Origin: UMGS1840 sp964537245
Lineage (GTDB): Bacteria; Bacillota; Clostridia; UMGS1840
Direction of reading: 5' to 3'
Assembly: GCA_964537245.1 (NCBI GenBank)
Contig: CAZHZL010000002.1
Coordinates: 5,216-69,215 of the forward strand
DNA: 64,000 nucleotides
In this document: in pieces, positions 26,044 through 34,879 of the stretch
How the letters are laid out: each line of letters starts with the position of its first letter
Position numbering within the stretch: the first letter of the stretch is position 1
The notes under the pieces: model-generated
The model's input: the letters and a program-made list of their open reading frames with translations, nothing else
Databases searched by the model: none
Told to the model about the DNA's origin: nothing
Translations under genes and position numbers: made by a program

Positions 26044-27390
26044 TTAATATGCAACGCCCTGTGCTTTCATAGCTTCTGCAACCTTTAAGAAGCCTGCAAT
26101 GTTAGCACCTGCAACGAGGTTACCTTCGCAGCCGTATTCTTTAGCCGCGCTTGCTGCTGCATTATAGATATTAATCATAATACCTTTTAATTTAGTGTCA
26201 ACCTCTTCAAATGTCCAGCTGAGTCTGCCGCTGTTCTGAGACATTTCCAAGCCTGATGTTGCAACACCGCCTGCGTTTGAAGCTTTTGCCGGAGCGAAAA
26301 TTACTCCGTTTTTCTGCAAATATTCGATTGCATCAGGAGTTGAAGGCATATTCGCACCTTCAGCTACGCACATAACACCGTTTGCAACAAGTGCTTTTGC
26401 GTCATCAATAAGAAGCTCATTCTGTGTTGCACACGGAAGTGCGATATCACATTTAACTGTCCATACGCCTTTTCCTTCATAGTATTTTGCGTTTGGATGA
26501 TAGTTAACATATTCTTTGATTCTTTTTCTTTCAACTTCCTTAATCTGCTTAACAGTATCAAGCTTAATTCCGTCTTCGTCAACGATATAACCGTTTGAAT
26601 CAGACAAGGTAATAACCTTAGCACCAAGCTGCTGAGCCTTTTCACAAGCATATATAGCAACATTGCCTGCACCGGAAATAGCTATTGTTTTGCCTGCTAA
26701 CTCAACATTGTTGTGCTTGAGCATTTCTTCTGTAAAGTACAAAAGACCGTATCCGGTAGCTTCTTTTCTTGCTAATGAACCACCGTATGTAAGTCCCTTA
26801 CCTGTAAGAACACCTGTCCATTCGTTGCGGAGTCTCTTATACTGTCCGAATAAATATCCGATTTCTCTTGCACCAACACCAATATCACCTGCCGGAACAT
26901 CTGTATCAGCACCGATATGCTTTGAAAGCTCTGTCATAAAGCTCTGACAGAATCTCATAATTTCTCCGTCTGATTTTCCTTTAGGGTCAAAGTCTGAGCC
27001 GCCTTTACCACCGCCCATAGGAAGTGTTGTAAGAGCATTTTTGAAAATCTGTTCGAAACCGAGGAATTTTATAACTGACTGGTTAACTGACGGATGAAGT
27101 CTGAGTCCACCCTTGTAAGGTCCGATAGCGCTGTTAAACTGCACTCTGAAGCCTCTGTTTACCTGTACCTTATTGTTATCATCTACCCATGAAACTCTGA
27201 AAGTGATAATTCTTTCAGGCTCAACGATTCTTTCAACGATACCTGCTTCAACAAAATCCGGTCTTTTTTCGATTAAAGGCTGAATTGTCTCCAATACTTC
27301 GCTTACAGCCTGCAAAAATTCAGGCTCATGTGGATTTTTTTCTGCTGTGTGCTCATACACACCTTTTAAATAAGCATTTTCAATAGCCAT
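26044..27390 (-). CDS. gdhA: NADP-type glutamate dehydrogenase
   Basis: Hexameric glutamate dehydrogenase interconverting 2-oxoglutarate plus ammonium and glutamate; 448 residues, the length of the small-hexamer class. Motifs: GPYKGGLRLHPSVN, catalytic-lysine loop PMGGGKGGSDFDPKGKSD, DVPAGDIGVG, and Rossmann motif SGAGNVA. The ATG at 27390 is preferred to one 7 codons upstream because AGGAG lies 8-9 nt before it. Single gene with its own promoter. Confidence 0.95.
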   Translation of the reverse strand: MAIENAYLKGVYEHTAEKNPHEPEFLQAVSEVLETIQPLIEKRPDFVEAGIVERIVEPERIITFRVSWVDDNNKVQVNRGFRVQFNSAIGPYKGGLRLHPSVNQSVIKFLGFEQIFKNALTTLPMGGGKGGSDFDPKGKSDGEIMRFCQSFMTELSKHIGADTDVPAGDIGVGAREIGYLFGQYKRLRNEWTGVLTGKGLTYGGSLARKEATGYGLLYFTEEMLKHNNVELAGKTIAISGAGNVAIYACEKAQQLGAKVITLSDSNGYIVDEDGIKLDTVKQIKEVERKRIKEYVNYHPNAKYYEGKGVWTVKCDIALPCATQNELLIDDAKALVANGVMCVAEGANMPSTPDAIEYLQKNGVIFAPAKASNAGGVATSGLEMSQNSGRLSWTFEEVDTKLKGIMINIYNAAASAAKEYGCEGNLVAGANIAGFLKVAEAMKAQGVAY

Positions 27391-27440
27391 TTTCAATTTC
27401 TCCTTACGCATTTTGTATAATATATTAATTTCATAAAAAT

Positions 27441-27469
27441 ATTATACTACATTGCTATAAATTTTGCAA
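27441..27469 (-). promoter_or_regulatory. Sigma-A promoter of gdhA
   Basis: On the minus strand TTGCAA (27469-27464), 17-bp spacer, perfect TATAAT (27446-27441), about 50 nt before the gdhA start. Confidence 0.8.
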
Positions 27470-27521
27470 GTTATTTTAAAAAAAATTTCAATTTTTTTTA
27501 TTTTCGTAATTATGCACAACA

Positions 27522-27557
27522 AAAAAAGCTTAAATTACGCTGAATTTAAGCTTTTTT
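27522..27557 (-). terminator. Bidirectional-looking terminator after argD-argF-GNAT
   Basis: Perfect 15-bp stem (27522-27536 with 27543-27557) around AAGCTTAAATT, 6-nt loop. It reads as hairpin plus six Ts on the minus strand, downstream of the GNAT gene. Confidence 0.85.
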
Positions 27558-27618
27558 ATTGATTTTACAAATTTAACTTTTTTGAAACAATTTTTTGAAA
27601 AATTGCAAATTTTCAAAA

Positions 27619-28101
27619 CTAGTATTCCTTTACCATTAAGGCTCTTTTGTAGCCGCGTTCTTCCGAAATTGACTCTATATAGAATTTTCTTCCGTAGTAA
27701 AAGCGCACCAAATCAAAATATTTTGCGGCAGTATGAAGCTCTAAGCGTTTTACATTTCTTTTCTTCATTACTCCGTCAACAACACTTATTAAGCCTTTTC
27801 CCACACCCTGATTCTGATTGTTTTGAATAACACCGAAACGGCTTAAATAAGCTGTACCGTCTTCGCGGATTTTTATTCTCACACTTCCGACAGGCACATT
27901 GTTTATAAAAGCAACAAACACAAGCTTTTCCTTTAAATCTCTCTTGATATCTTCTCTTGTTTCATTAAGAGCTTCAATATCCTTAAGACCTGTATTGTCG
28001 ATATATTTCTGAAAAGCAGTTTTTGTTATTTCTATTATATCGTCGATTTCGTTCTCCGTAGCAAGACGAATTGTAAAACCATATAAATTTTCGTTTTCCA
28101 T
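27619..28101 (-). CDS. GNAT-family N-acetyltransferase
   Basis: 160-residue Gcn5-type acyltransferase. The acetyl-CoA pyrophosphate loop is visible as NNQNQGVGKGLISV (Q/RxxGxG/A), with a preceding beta strand AYLSRFGVI. It starts 19 nt upstream-to-downstream from argF in the same operon. An arginine-related or free-amino-acid substrate is possible from context, but nothing in the sequence identifies it. Confidence 0.82.
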   Translation of the reverse strand: MENENLYGFTIRLATENEIDDIIEITKTAFQKYIDNTGLKDIEALNETREDIKRDLKEKLVFVAFINNVPVGSVRIKIREDGTAYLSRFGVIQNNQNQGVGKGLISVVDGVMKKRNVKRLELHTAAKYFDLVRFYYGRKFYIESISEERGYKRALMVKEY

Positions 28102-28120
28102 CAGTAACTCCCTCTTTCAA

Positions 28121-29038
28121 TTAACCCATAAGCATTGTCATAATAGCCTTTTGTGCGTGAAGTCTGTTTTCAGCCTCCTGAAAAATTCTTGAGTGTGAGC
28201 CGTCTATAACCTCACTCTCAACCTCAAAGCCTCTGTATGCAGGCAAACAATGCAGGAAAATAGATTTCGGGTCTGAAAGTGAAAAGAGCTTTCCGTCAAT
28301 CTTATAATCTGCAAATTCCTTTACCTTAGTTTCCTTTTCTGCTTCCTGTCCCATACTAACCCATGTATCTGTATAAACAACATGAGAGCCCTTCATAGCT
28401 TCCTCAGGGTCAGTTGTTTCAACTATATTCGCGCCTGTTTTCTTCGCAATTTTCTTTGCAAGCACAATCTGACTTGCTTCACATTTATATTTTTCAGGTG
28501 TTGCAACATAGAAATCCATCCCTGCCATTGCACAAGCGTGAGCAAGCGAATGAGCCATATTGTTACCGTCACCTATATAACACATTTTAAGTCCCTTAGT
28601 ACTTCCGAACTCCTCGATTACAGTCTGCATATCAGCCATAGCCTGACACGGATGCTCTAAATCTGTAAGCGCATTTATAACAGGAATTGAGCCGTATTTT
28701 GCCAAATCAACAACATCCTGCTGAGAAAAAGTTCTTATCATTATGCCGTCAATCATTCCCGAAAGAACATTTGCAGTATCATATATACTTTCGCCTCTTC
28801 CGAGCTGAATATCGTTTGAGCTTAAAAACAACGCATGACCGCCAAGCTGATACATACCTGTTTCAAAGGAAACTCTTGTTCTTGTAGAGGATTTTGCAAA
28901 AATCATACCTAAGGTTTTTCCCTCAAGATATTTATGCTTAACTCCTTCCTTCTGCATTTTTTTAAGTTTTGCGGCAAGTGTAAGTATTTCGTCAAATTCA
29001 TTTTTTTCAATATCTGTTATTGTAATAAAATGTTTCAT
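28121..29038 (-). CDS. argF: Ornithine carbamoyltransferase
   Basis: Makes citrulline from ornithine and carbamoyl phosphate. 305 residues with carbamoyl-phosphate motif SSTRTR (about 50-55), HPCQAMAD (about 130-137) and the ornithine-site HCLPAYRG near the C-terminus, where Cys-Leu-Pro is diagnostic of ornithine over aspartate transcarbamylase. It follows argD by 7 nt. Anabolic argF is favoured over catabolic arcB because it is paired with argD. Confidence 0.95.
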   Translation of the reverse strand: MKHFITITDIEKNEFDEILTLAAKLKKMQKEGVKHKYLEGKTLGMIFAKSSTRTRVSFETGMYQLGGHALFLSSNDIQLGRGESIYDTANVLSGMIDGIMIRTFSQQDVVDLAKYGSIPVINALTDLEHPCQAMADMQTVIEEFGSTKGLKMCYIGDGNNMAHSLAHACAMAGMDFYVATPEKYKCEASQIVLAKKIAKKTGANIVETTDPEEAMKGSHVVYTDTWVSMGQEAEKETKVKEFADYKIDGKLFSLSDPKSIFLHCLPAYRGFEVESEVIDGSHSRIFQEAENRLHAQKAIMTMLMG

Positions 29039-29045
29039 ATTATTT

Positions 29046-30239
29046 CTATCCTTTCAATACTTCATAAAGATTTTCTGTAAGTAAGTCAACATCTTCTTTT
29101 GTGATAACAAGAGGCGGAACAAGTCTGAATACATTTGTGCCGATTGTTCCTACAAGTATTCCTTTATCAAAAAGCTTCTTTGAATACTCCTTGTTTTTCG
29201 GCTCATAAAACTCTATTCCGACCATAAGTCCCATTCCGCGTATTTCTTTAATCTTATCGGTTTTTTCTTTAAGCTCGTTTAATTTTTTTATAAGATAGCT
29301 TCCAACCTCACAGGCATTTTCAAGAACACCGCCGTTAAGCAATTCGTTTATAACAAAAAGGGCTGTTGATGTTGCAAGATGGTTTCCTCCGAAGGTAGTT
29401 CCGTGGTCTCCGGGCTCAAATGCGCAGAATTTATCTTTTGCCAGAACTGCGCCTATCGGAACTCCGCTTGCAAGTGCTTTTGCCAAGGTCATAATATCAG
29501 GCTCAATTCCGTAGTTTTCATAGCAAAACAGTTTTCCTGTTCTTCCCATACCTGTCTGAATTTCATCAATTATAAGCACTATATCATTTTCGTCGCAAAT
29601 CTTTCTTACTTCCTTAACATATTCCATGCTAAGCGGTACAACTCCGCTTTCCCCCTGAATAAGCTCAAGCATTATTGCGCCCGTATGAGAGGTTATTGCA
29701 TTTTTTAGCGCTTCTATGTCATTTTTTTCAACATGAATAAATTTCGGGGTAAGCGGACTATACGGCTTCTGATATTTCTCCTGACCTGTTGCCGAAACTG
29801 TTGTCAGCGTTCTTCCGTGAAAAGAATTTTTCAGGGTTATAATCTCATACTTTTCTTCATTCTTTTTATAGAAATATTTTCTTGCAAGCTTTATTGCGCC
29901 TTCATTTGCTTCTGCGCCCGAATTTGCAAAAAACGCCTTATCTGCAAAAGAATTTTCGCAAAGTGCCTTCGCAAGCTCAGCCTGAGATTTTATGTAATAC
30001 AGGCTTGATGTATGAAGAAGCTTACAGACTTGGGTGCATATTGCTTCTTCAAGCTTTTTGTTTCCGTAACCAAGCGCATTGACAGCTATACCCGCCATAA
30101 AATCATAGTATGTTTTATTATCGGTAGAAAAAAGCTTTATTCCTTCTCCGTCTGTAAAGCATACAGGCAATCTGTCACCGAAAGTATTCATATAATATTT
30201 TTTATCGGTTTCGATTATGTTCAAAAGTTCGTTATCCAA
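29046..30239 (-). CDS. argD: Acetylornithine aminotransferase
   Basis: PLP-dependent class III aminotransferase of arginine synthesis, 397 residues. Motifs: SGAEANEGAIKLARKY, SFHGRT, the Asp of VLIIDEIQTGMGRTGK, and the PLP lysine in TLAKALASGVPIG. TTG at 30239 is the likely start because GAGGTG lies 6 nt upstream and the N-terminus MDNELLNIIETDKKYYMNTF fits the family; the longer frame from 30314 runs through the promoter region. First gene of argD-argF-GNAT; argB, argC and argJ are not in the window. Confidence 0.93.
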   Translation of the reverse strand: MDNELLNIIETDKKYYMNTFGDRLPVCFTDGEGIKLFSTDNKTYYDFMAGIAVNALGYGNKKLEEAICTQVCKLLHTSSLYYIKSQAELAKALCENSFADKAFFANSGAEANEGAIKLARKYFYKKNEEKYEIITLKNSFHGRTLTTVSATGQEKYQKPYSPLTPKFIHVEKNDIEALKNAITSHTGAIMLELIQGESGVVPLSMEYVKEVRKICDENDIVLIIDEIQTGMGRTGKLFCYENYGIEPDIMTLAKALASGVPIGAVLAKDKFCAFEPGDHGTTFGGNHLATSTALFVINELLNGGVLENACEVGSYLIKKLNELKEKTDKIKEIRGMGLMVGIEFYEPKNKEYSKKLFDKGILVGTIGTNVFRLVPPLVITKEDVDLLTENLYEVLKG

Positions 30240-30255
30240 AATAAACACCTCTTTT

Positions 30256-30269
30256 TGAATATTTATGCA
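30256..30269 (-). promoter_or_regulatory. Probable ArgR box
   Basis: Minus-strand TGCATAAATATTCA matches the ARG-box pattern TGAATWWWWATTCA at 13 of 14 positions. It sits between the promoter and the argD ribosome binding site, the right place for arginine repression. Confidence 0.6.
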
Positions 30270-30302
30270 TTGTATGTGTATATTTTTTGCATTTTTATAC
30301 AT

Positions 30303-30331
30303 ATTATACACCATATATTTATAAAAGTCAA
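30303..30331 (-). promoter_or_regulatory. Sigma-A promoter of argD-argF
   Basis: Minus strand TTGACT (30331-30326), 17-bp spacer, perfect TATAAT (30308-30303). Confidence 0.85.
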
Positions 30332-30343
30332 TAGTAATAAAGG

Positions 30344-30374
30344 AAAAAAGATGTATAGATTATACATCTTTTTT
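30344..30374 (-). terminator. Terminator at the end of the rimP-ctpA run
   Basis: Perfect 14-bp stem AAAAAAGATGTATA / TATACATCTTTTTT with a 3-nt loop; symmetric A/T ends allow function on either strand. It lies 11 nt after the ctpA stop and just upstream of the argD promoter. Confidence 0.88.
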
Positions 30375-30385
30375 GTAGAATTTAA

Positions 30386-31816
30386 CTAATTCCCCAAAAG
30401 CTCAATAGCCTTTTCAAGCTGAGTATCGTTATAGAAGGTTTCTGCAAGAAGTGCGTCTCTTATAGCATTTTGTGTTGTAAAATCGCAGATACCGTAAGGA
30501 TAAAGTTCATGCTCCTTCTGGAAGGATGTTACAACCTCTTTGGTAAGCTCATCATATATATCATCATCATTCAGCTTATATCCCAACTGTGTAAGAAAGC
30601 CTTTTATAAGCTTAACATCATCACCGCTGTCCCCTACATCAAATTTACGCTGTAACGAGGGTTTCTCCACCTCTGCAGGATGAAGCTGATATTCTTCAAG
30701 CGGAATAGTATGCGTTGGAATTATTCCGTGATTATTTATACTGCCTCCGTTTGGAGTTTTATAATGAGCAGTAGTATACTTAAAAAGTCCGCCGTAAAGA
30801 GGAAGCGGCATAACTGTCTGAACAGTTGCCTTTCCAAAAGTTCTTACTCCTACGATTTCAGCTCTTTTATGGTCCTTAAGAGCACCTGTTACAACCTCGG
30901 AAGCACTTGCAGAATATTCATTTACCAACAAAACAAGCTCGCCGTCATATATAGCTCCCGTTGATTTATACACTTCTTTCTGCGTTTCGTCCTTAGGCTC
31001 AATAGTAACTATTACCTTTCCTTCTTTAAGAAAACAGCTTGCAACCTCTAAAGCACCCTCCAGAACACCGCCGCCGTTATATCTTAAATCAAGAATTATT
31101 TTGTTTATTTTTTCTTTTTCAAGTGCAGCCAAAGCTTCCTTAAGCTCCGTTCCTGTTGTTGCAGAAAAATTCTCTATTACTATGTAGCCGATTTTATTTT
31201 CTGTATTTTCAAGAATGGTATGCGAAACAGAAGCAACATCAATCTGACCTCTTATTAAAGTAAGCGTCACACTTTTCTTTTCGGGTGTTATAAATTCTAT
31301 TTCGACCTCTGTGCCAATCTCTCCTCTTACATAAGAAAGAGCACCATACAAGGATTTTCCCTCCATTGGCTCGCCGTCAACCTTATTAATTCTCCAGCCT
31401 GCCCCTACTCCTGCTTTTTCAGCGGCAGAATCGGGAAGAACATTCACAACGCTCAAAACTCCGTTCGCCATTTCAACAGTTGCGCCTATTCCGCCTGAAA
31501 CACCTGTAAGATCAGTTGTCAGCTCGTTGACCTCTTCGGGAGAATAATACTCTCCGTATTCATCTATCGATTCGGTAAAGTTTCTTAATACCTCATTGAA
31601 CTTTTCATCATCATCGCCTGCAAACTTCATAAGTGCGTCCAGAAAAAGCTCAGTCTGGTCAATATCTTCTTTTGAATTATTCAGCGCAGAAAACAGAATA
31701 TATCTGATAAGCTCTCTTTTTGTTTCCTGATCAACTCCGCTTTCAGCAAAGCCTGTAATGCAAAAAGAGAAAATCATTATAACAGATATAAAAAGTGCTG
31801 CAAGTCTTTTTTTCAT
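30386..31816 (-). CDS. S41 C-terminal processing peptidase with peptidoglycan-binding domain
   Basis: Secreted serine protease of the CtpA/Prc family, 476 residues. Signal peptide (1-24, ending GFAES), PDZ domain (about 100-190), S41 catalytic domain with Ser304 in SASASE and Lys329 in TFGKATVQ (25 residues apart, as in Tsp), and a C-terminal PG_binding_1 domain (about 395-465: VGDSGDDVKLIKGFLTQLGY). The last domain places it at the cell wall. It may trim envelope proteins or activate a wall regulator. Confidence 0.92.
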   Translation of the reverse strand: MKKRLAALFISVIMIFSFCITGFAESGVDQETKRELIRYILFSALNNSKEDIDQTELFLDALMKFAGDDDEKFNEVLRNFTESIDEYGEYYSPEEVNELTTDLTGVSGGIGATVEMANGVLSVVNVLPDSAAEKAGVGAGWRINKVDGEPMEGKSLYGALSYVRGEIGTEVEIEFITPEKKSVTLTLIRGQIDVASVSHTILENTENKIGYIVIENFSATTGTELKEALAALEKEKINKIILDLRYNGGGVLEGALEVASCFLKEGKVIVTIEPKDETQKEVYKSTGAIYDGELVLLVNEYSASASEVVTGALKDHKRAEIVGVRTFGKATVQTVMPLPLYGGLFKYTTAHYKTPNGGSINNHGIIPTHTIPLEEYQLHPAEVEKPSLQRKFDVGDSGDDVKLIKGFLTQLGYKLNDDDIYDELTKEVVTSFQKEHELYPYGICDFTTQNAIRDALLAETFYNDTQLEKAIELLGN

Positions 31817-31880
31817 TTATAAAACCATCCTTTCATTTCAGTATGAAATAAAATCAACTGAATGATTTTATTCACACACT

Positions 31881-33569
31881 TTACATTGATTCAGGAGCGT
31901 CAACTCCAAGTATTGTAAGCGTATTCTTAATTGTATTTTTTGTAAGAATAATAAGTGAAATTCTTGCCTGCATAAGCTCTTCATCGTCAATTTTTACACG
32001 GCAAGCGTTATAGAATGTATGAAATGCTGCCGAAACATCAATTGCAAATTTTGTAATTCTTGAAGGGTCATAAGTTGAAACTGCAATTTCAATTTCTTCA
32101 GGAAGCGATATAATTTTTTCCATAAGGTCTTTTTCTTCCTGCGCCTTCAACAAATCAAAATTACCGATTTTATCCGTATCAACATTTTCTTCTTTCAAAA
32201 GTCTTAAAATACTGCATATTCTTGCATGAGCATACTGACAGTAGAATACAGGGTTATCATTTGACTGAGAAACAGCTAAATCAAGGTCAAAATCAAAATG
32301 GCTTGACGGCTGACGGAGATTGAAGAAAAATCTTGCCGCGTCTCTTCCGATTTCGTCGATAAGGTCATTGAGAGATAAAGCTTTACCGCTTCTTTTTGAT
32401 ACTCTGTAAACCTCTTTATCCTTGAAAAGTCTTACAAGCTGCATAAGAACTATATGAAGCTTGTCTCCCTCATATCCGAGTGCGGTAAGTGCGCCTTTCA
32501 GTCTTTCCACATGACCGTGGTGGTCTGCACCCCAGATATTTATAAGCTGTTCATGTCCTCTTTCAAATTTGTTAATATGGTATGCTATATCAGCAGCAAA
32601 ATAGGTCGGTATGCCGTTTGTTCTTATAAGAACATCGTCCTTTTCACATCCGAACTGTGTAGACTTAAACCATACAGCATCGTCCTTTTCATAGGCAAGA
32701 CCACTTACAAGAAGCTTGTCCACAACCTCTCTTACCTTGTTTTCGCTGTGAAGCTTACTTTCTCTGAACCACACATCATATTTTATTCCGTAGTTTCCTG
32801 TATCTTTTACAAGGCTGTCTAAATTTTTCTTAAGAGCGTATTCAGAAAAGATTTTCTTTCTTTTTTCAGATTCCATTTCAATGTAATCATCTGAGCCGAA
32901 TTCCGCTATAAAGTCCTTCATAGCGTCGATTATATCCTCACCCTGATATGCATCCTCAGGAAATTCAATAGCGTCCTCACCTTTTACAAGCTGTATAAAA
33001 CGACCTTCCAGCGAAACTGCAAATTTTTCAATCTGATTTCCTGCGTCGTTTACATAAAACTCTTTTGTTACATCATAGTTTGCCCACGAGAAAATATTTG
33101 CAAGACAATCGCCTATTGCGCCGCCTCTTGCGTTACCTATATGCATAGGACCTGTTGGATTGGCACTGATAAATTCAACATTCACCTTTTTGCCGTTACC
33201 CATATTTGTTTTTCCGAATTCCTCTTTCATTATATACGCTTCTTTTGAACTTTTTGTGAAGAACTCATCCTTAAGGTAGAAGTTGATAAAGCCCGGACCT
33301 GCAACCTCGCATTTTTCAATGAGTGTACCCTCAAAAAACATTTTTTCAACGATAATATCGGCAATCTGTTTCGGAGCTTTTTTAAGGGCTTTTGCGTTAC
33401 GCATTGCAAAATTAACGGAAAAATCTCCGTTTTTCTTTTCCTTAGGTACCTCTATATCGCATATAAATTCAGGAAGCTTATCAAGCTTTGCTTCCATAAA
33501 AGCTTCCTTATATGCTTCAAAAACCATATCCTTGATTTCGTTTTTTATCTCTTTTATAAAGTTTCTCAT
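31881..33569 (-). CDS. argS: Arginyl-tRNA synthetase
   Basis: Class I synthetase charging tRNA-Arg. HIGH motif in ANPTGPMHIGNARGG (near 125), the KMSKS-equivalent VSKRSGKALSL and the C-terminal anticodon-binding DALR domain. The ATG at 33569 is chosen (562 residues) because GGAGG lies 8 nt upstream; the longer frame from 33584 would place GGAGG inside the reading frame. Adjacent to a DUF1934 gene as in Bacillus (ywiB-argS). Confidence 0.96.
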   Translation of the reverse strand: MRNFIKEIKNEIKDMVFEAYKEAFMEAKLDKLPEFICDIEVPKEKKNGDFSVNFAMRNAKALKKAPKQIADIIVEKMFFEGTLIEKCEVAGPGFINFYLKDEFFTKSSKEAYIMKEEFGKTNMGNGKKVNVEFISANPTGPMHIGNARGGAIGDCLANIFSWANYDVTKEFYVNDAGNQIEKFAVSLEGRFIQLVKGEDAIEFPEDAYQGEDIIDAMKDFIAEFGSDDYIEMESEKRKKIFSEYALKKNLDSLVKDTGNYGIKYDVWFRESKLHSENKVREVVDKLLVSGLAYEKDDAVWFKSTQFGCEKDDVLIRTNGIPTYFAADIAYHINKFERGHEQLINIWGADHHGHVERLKGALTALGYEGDKLHIVLMQLVRLFKDKEVYRVSKRSGKALSLNDLIDEIGRDAARFFFNLRQPSSHFDFDLDLAVSQSNDNPVFYCQYAHARICSILRLLKEENVDTDKIGNFDLLKAQEEKDLMEKIISLPEEIEIAVSTYDPSRITKFAIDVSAAFHTFYNACRVKIDDEELMQARISLIILTKNTIKNTLTILGVDAPESM

Positions 33570-33586
33570 GTTCATTTCCTCCATTG

Positions 33587-34012
33587 TCAGTTAGATAATT
33601 TTAAGTTTATTTTAAGGTTGTTTGTCTGTGTTTTGAGTCCGTTTAAATATATATCGTATAAAACAGCCAAATCTCCGCCGTCGTCGTTTATATCAATCAT
33701 AACCTGTTCAGAAAATACCGCCATAGAAAAAGCACCGTAGGGAGTTTCATAATGACTTTTGTATTCCTGCCCCTGCTCAAAAATAAACTGAGCATTATTG
33801 CTTCCGAAACGAAGAAGCGTTATCTTGTCTTGTTCTATTTTCAGCGTTGTTTTTGTATTATCTGTTTCAAAAGACTCCATATCAGAAAATGTCACATAAT
33901 ATTTATTATTCTTTTTGACAAAATCAGCAGTAGTCATAAATTCTATTGTATCCTTACCCGTTTCCTCATTGTTAATGTCACTTTTAAAGGTAAGAAGTAT
34001 ATTTTTTCCCAT
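33587..34012 (-). CDS. DUF1934 (YwiB-like) protein
   Basis: 141-residue cytoplasmic protein with alternating beta strands, expected to form the calycin-like barrel of DUF1934. Recognised by the pattern ...TLRFGSNNAQFIFEQGQEYKSHYETPYGAF...YDIYLNG and by its position immediately before argS, an arrangement known from B. subtilis. No biochemical function is established for the family. Confidence 0.82.
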   Translation of the reverse strand: MGKNILLTFKSDINNEETGKDTIEFMTTADFVKKNNKYYVTFSDMESFETDNTKTTLKIEQDKITLLRFGSNNAQFIFEQGQEYKSHYETPYGAFSMAVFSEQVMIDINDDGGDLAVLYDIYLNGLKTQTNNLKINLKLSN

Positions 34013-34028
34013 ACTAAAATCCTCTTTC

Positions 34029-34838
34029 TCAGTATTTTTCTATATCAATTTTCGTAACACCCGAATTTATAGCCCGCTCTAAGAAAAGTCCGCCGAGATA
34101 TGAAAACTTTTCAACATCGTCGCTCACATAATATTCGCATATGCCTTTTTGGGTTTTATCATTTAACATATCAAGCTTTTTTAAAACATCGTGGGCATAT
34201 ATTGCGGCTTCTTCCCCTGCATTTATGATATTTATCTTATTTTCTGTTACATCTTTTATCACATCTGTAAGAAGCGGATAATGCGTACAGCCCAAAATCA
34301 GAGTATCAATTTCGTCTGAAATAAGAGGCTCAATATACTCACGCGCTATTATATATGTAACCTCATGATTTATATATCCGTTTTCAACAAGAGGAACAAA
34401 AAGAGGACAGGCCTTTTCAAATACAGCTATATCACGGCATAAGGCTCTTATCCCCTTACGGTAAGAGCCGCTGTTGATTGTTGCGGGAGTTCCCAATATA
34501 CCTACACGACCGTTTTTTGTAAGCTCGACTGCTCTTCGGCAAACAGGATTCAGCACTCCTATAATCGGAATATCAAATTCCTCTCTTAAAGGTTCAATCG
34601 CAACGCTGCTGGCAGTGCCGCACGCCGCTATCACTGCTTTGACGCTTTTACTTTTCAAAAAGTTCAGGTCCTGTCTCACATATTTAATTAAAATTTCTTT
34701 TGATTTTGTACCGTAAGGCACTCTGCCTGTATCGCCGAAATAAATAATATCCTCATTCGGCAAAAGATTTATAAGCTCTTTTACGGCAGTAAGACCGCCT
34801 ACGCCCGAATCAAAAACCCCTATTGGTCTCTTATCCAA
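34029..34838 (-). CDS. murI: Glutamate racemase
   Basis: Cofactor-independent racemase supplying D-glutamate for peptidoglycan. 269 residues. FDSGVGG (9-15), first catalytic cysteine in AACGTASS (near 72), second in LGCTHYPLL (near 185). TTG start with GGAGATGAT upstream. Neighbours ddl, also a cell-wall precursor gene, within the long minus-strand run. Confidence 0.95.
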   Translation of the reverse strand: MDKRPIGVFDSGVGGLTAVKELINLLPNEDIIYFGDTGRVPYGTKSKEILIKYVRQDLNFLKSKSVKAVIAACGTASSVAIEPLREEFDIPIIGVLNPVCRRAVELTKNGRVGILGTPATINSGSYRKGIRALCRDIAVFEKACPLFVPLVENGYINHEVTYIIAREYIEPLISDEIDTLILGCTHYPLLTDVIKDVTENKINIINAGEEAAIYAHDVLKKLDMLNDKTQKGICEYYVSDDVEKFSYLGGLFLERAINSGVTKIDIEKY

Positions 34839-34879
34839 AATATCATCTCCGATAATTTTTCTTATTCTTCTTTTAAAGC

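Noticed and set aside
31820..31880. TGAATAAAATCATTCA between argS and ctpA as an ARG box
   Set aside because: Half-sites are 6 bp apart instead of 4, and the sequence is within a longer hairpin-like AT repeat inside a continuous gene run.
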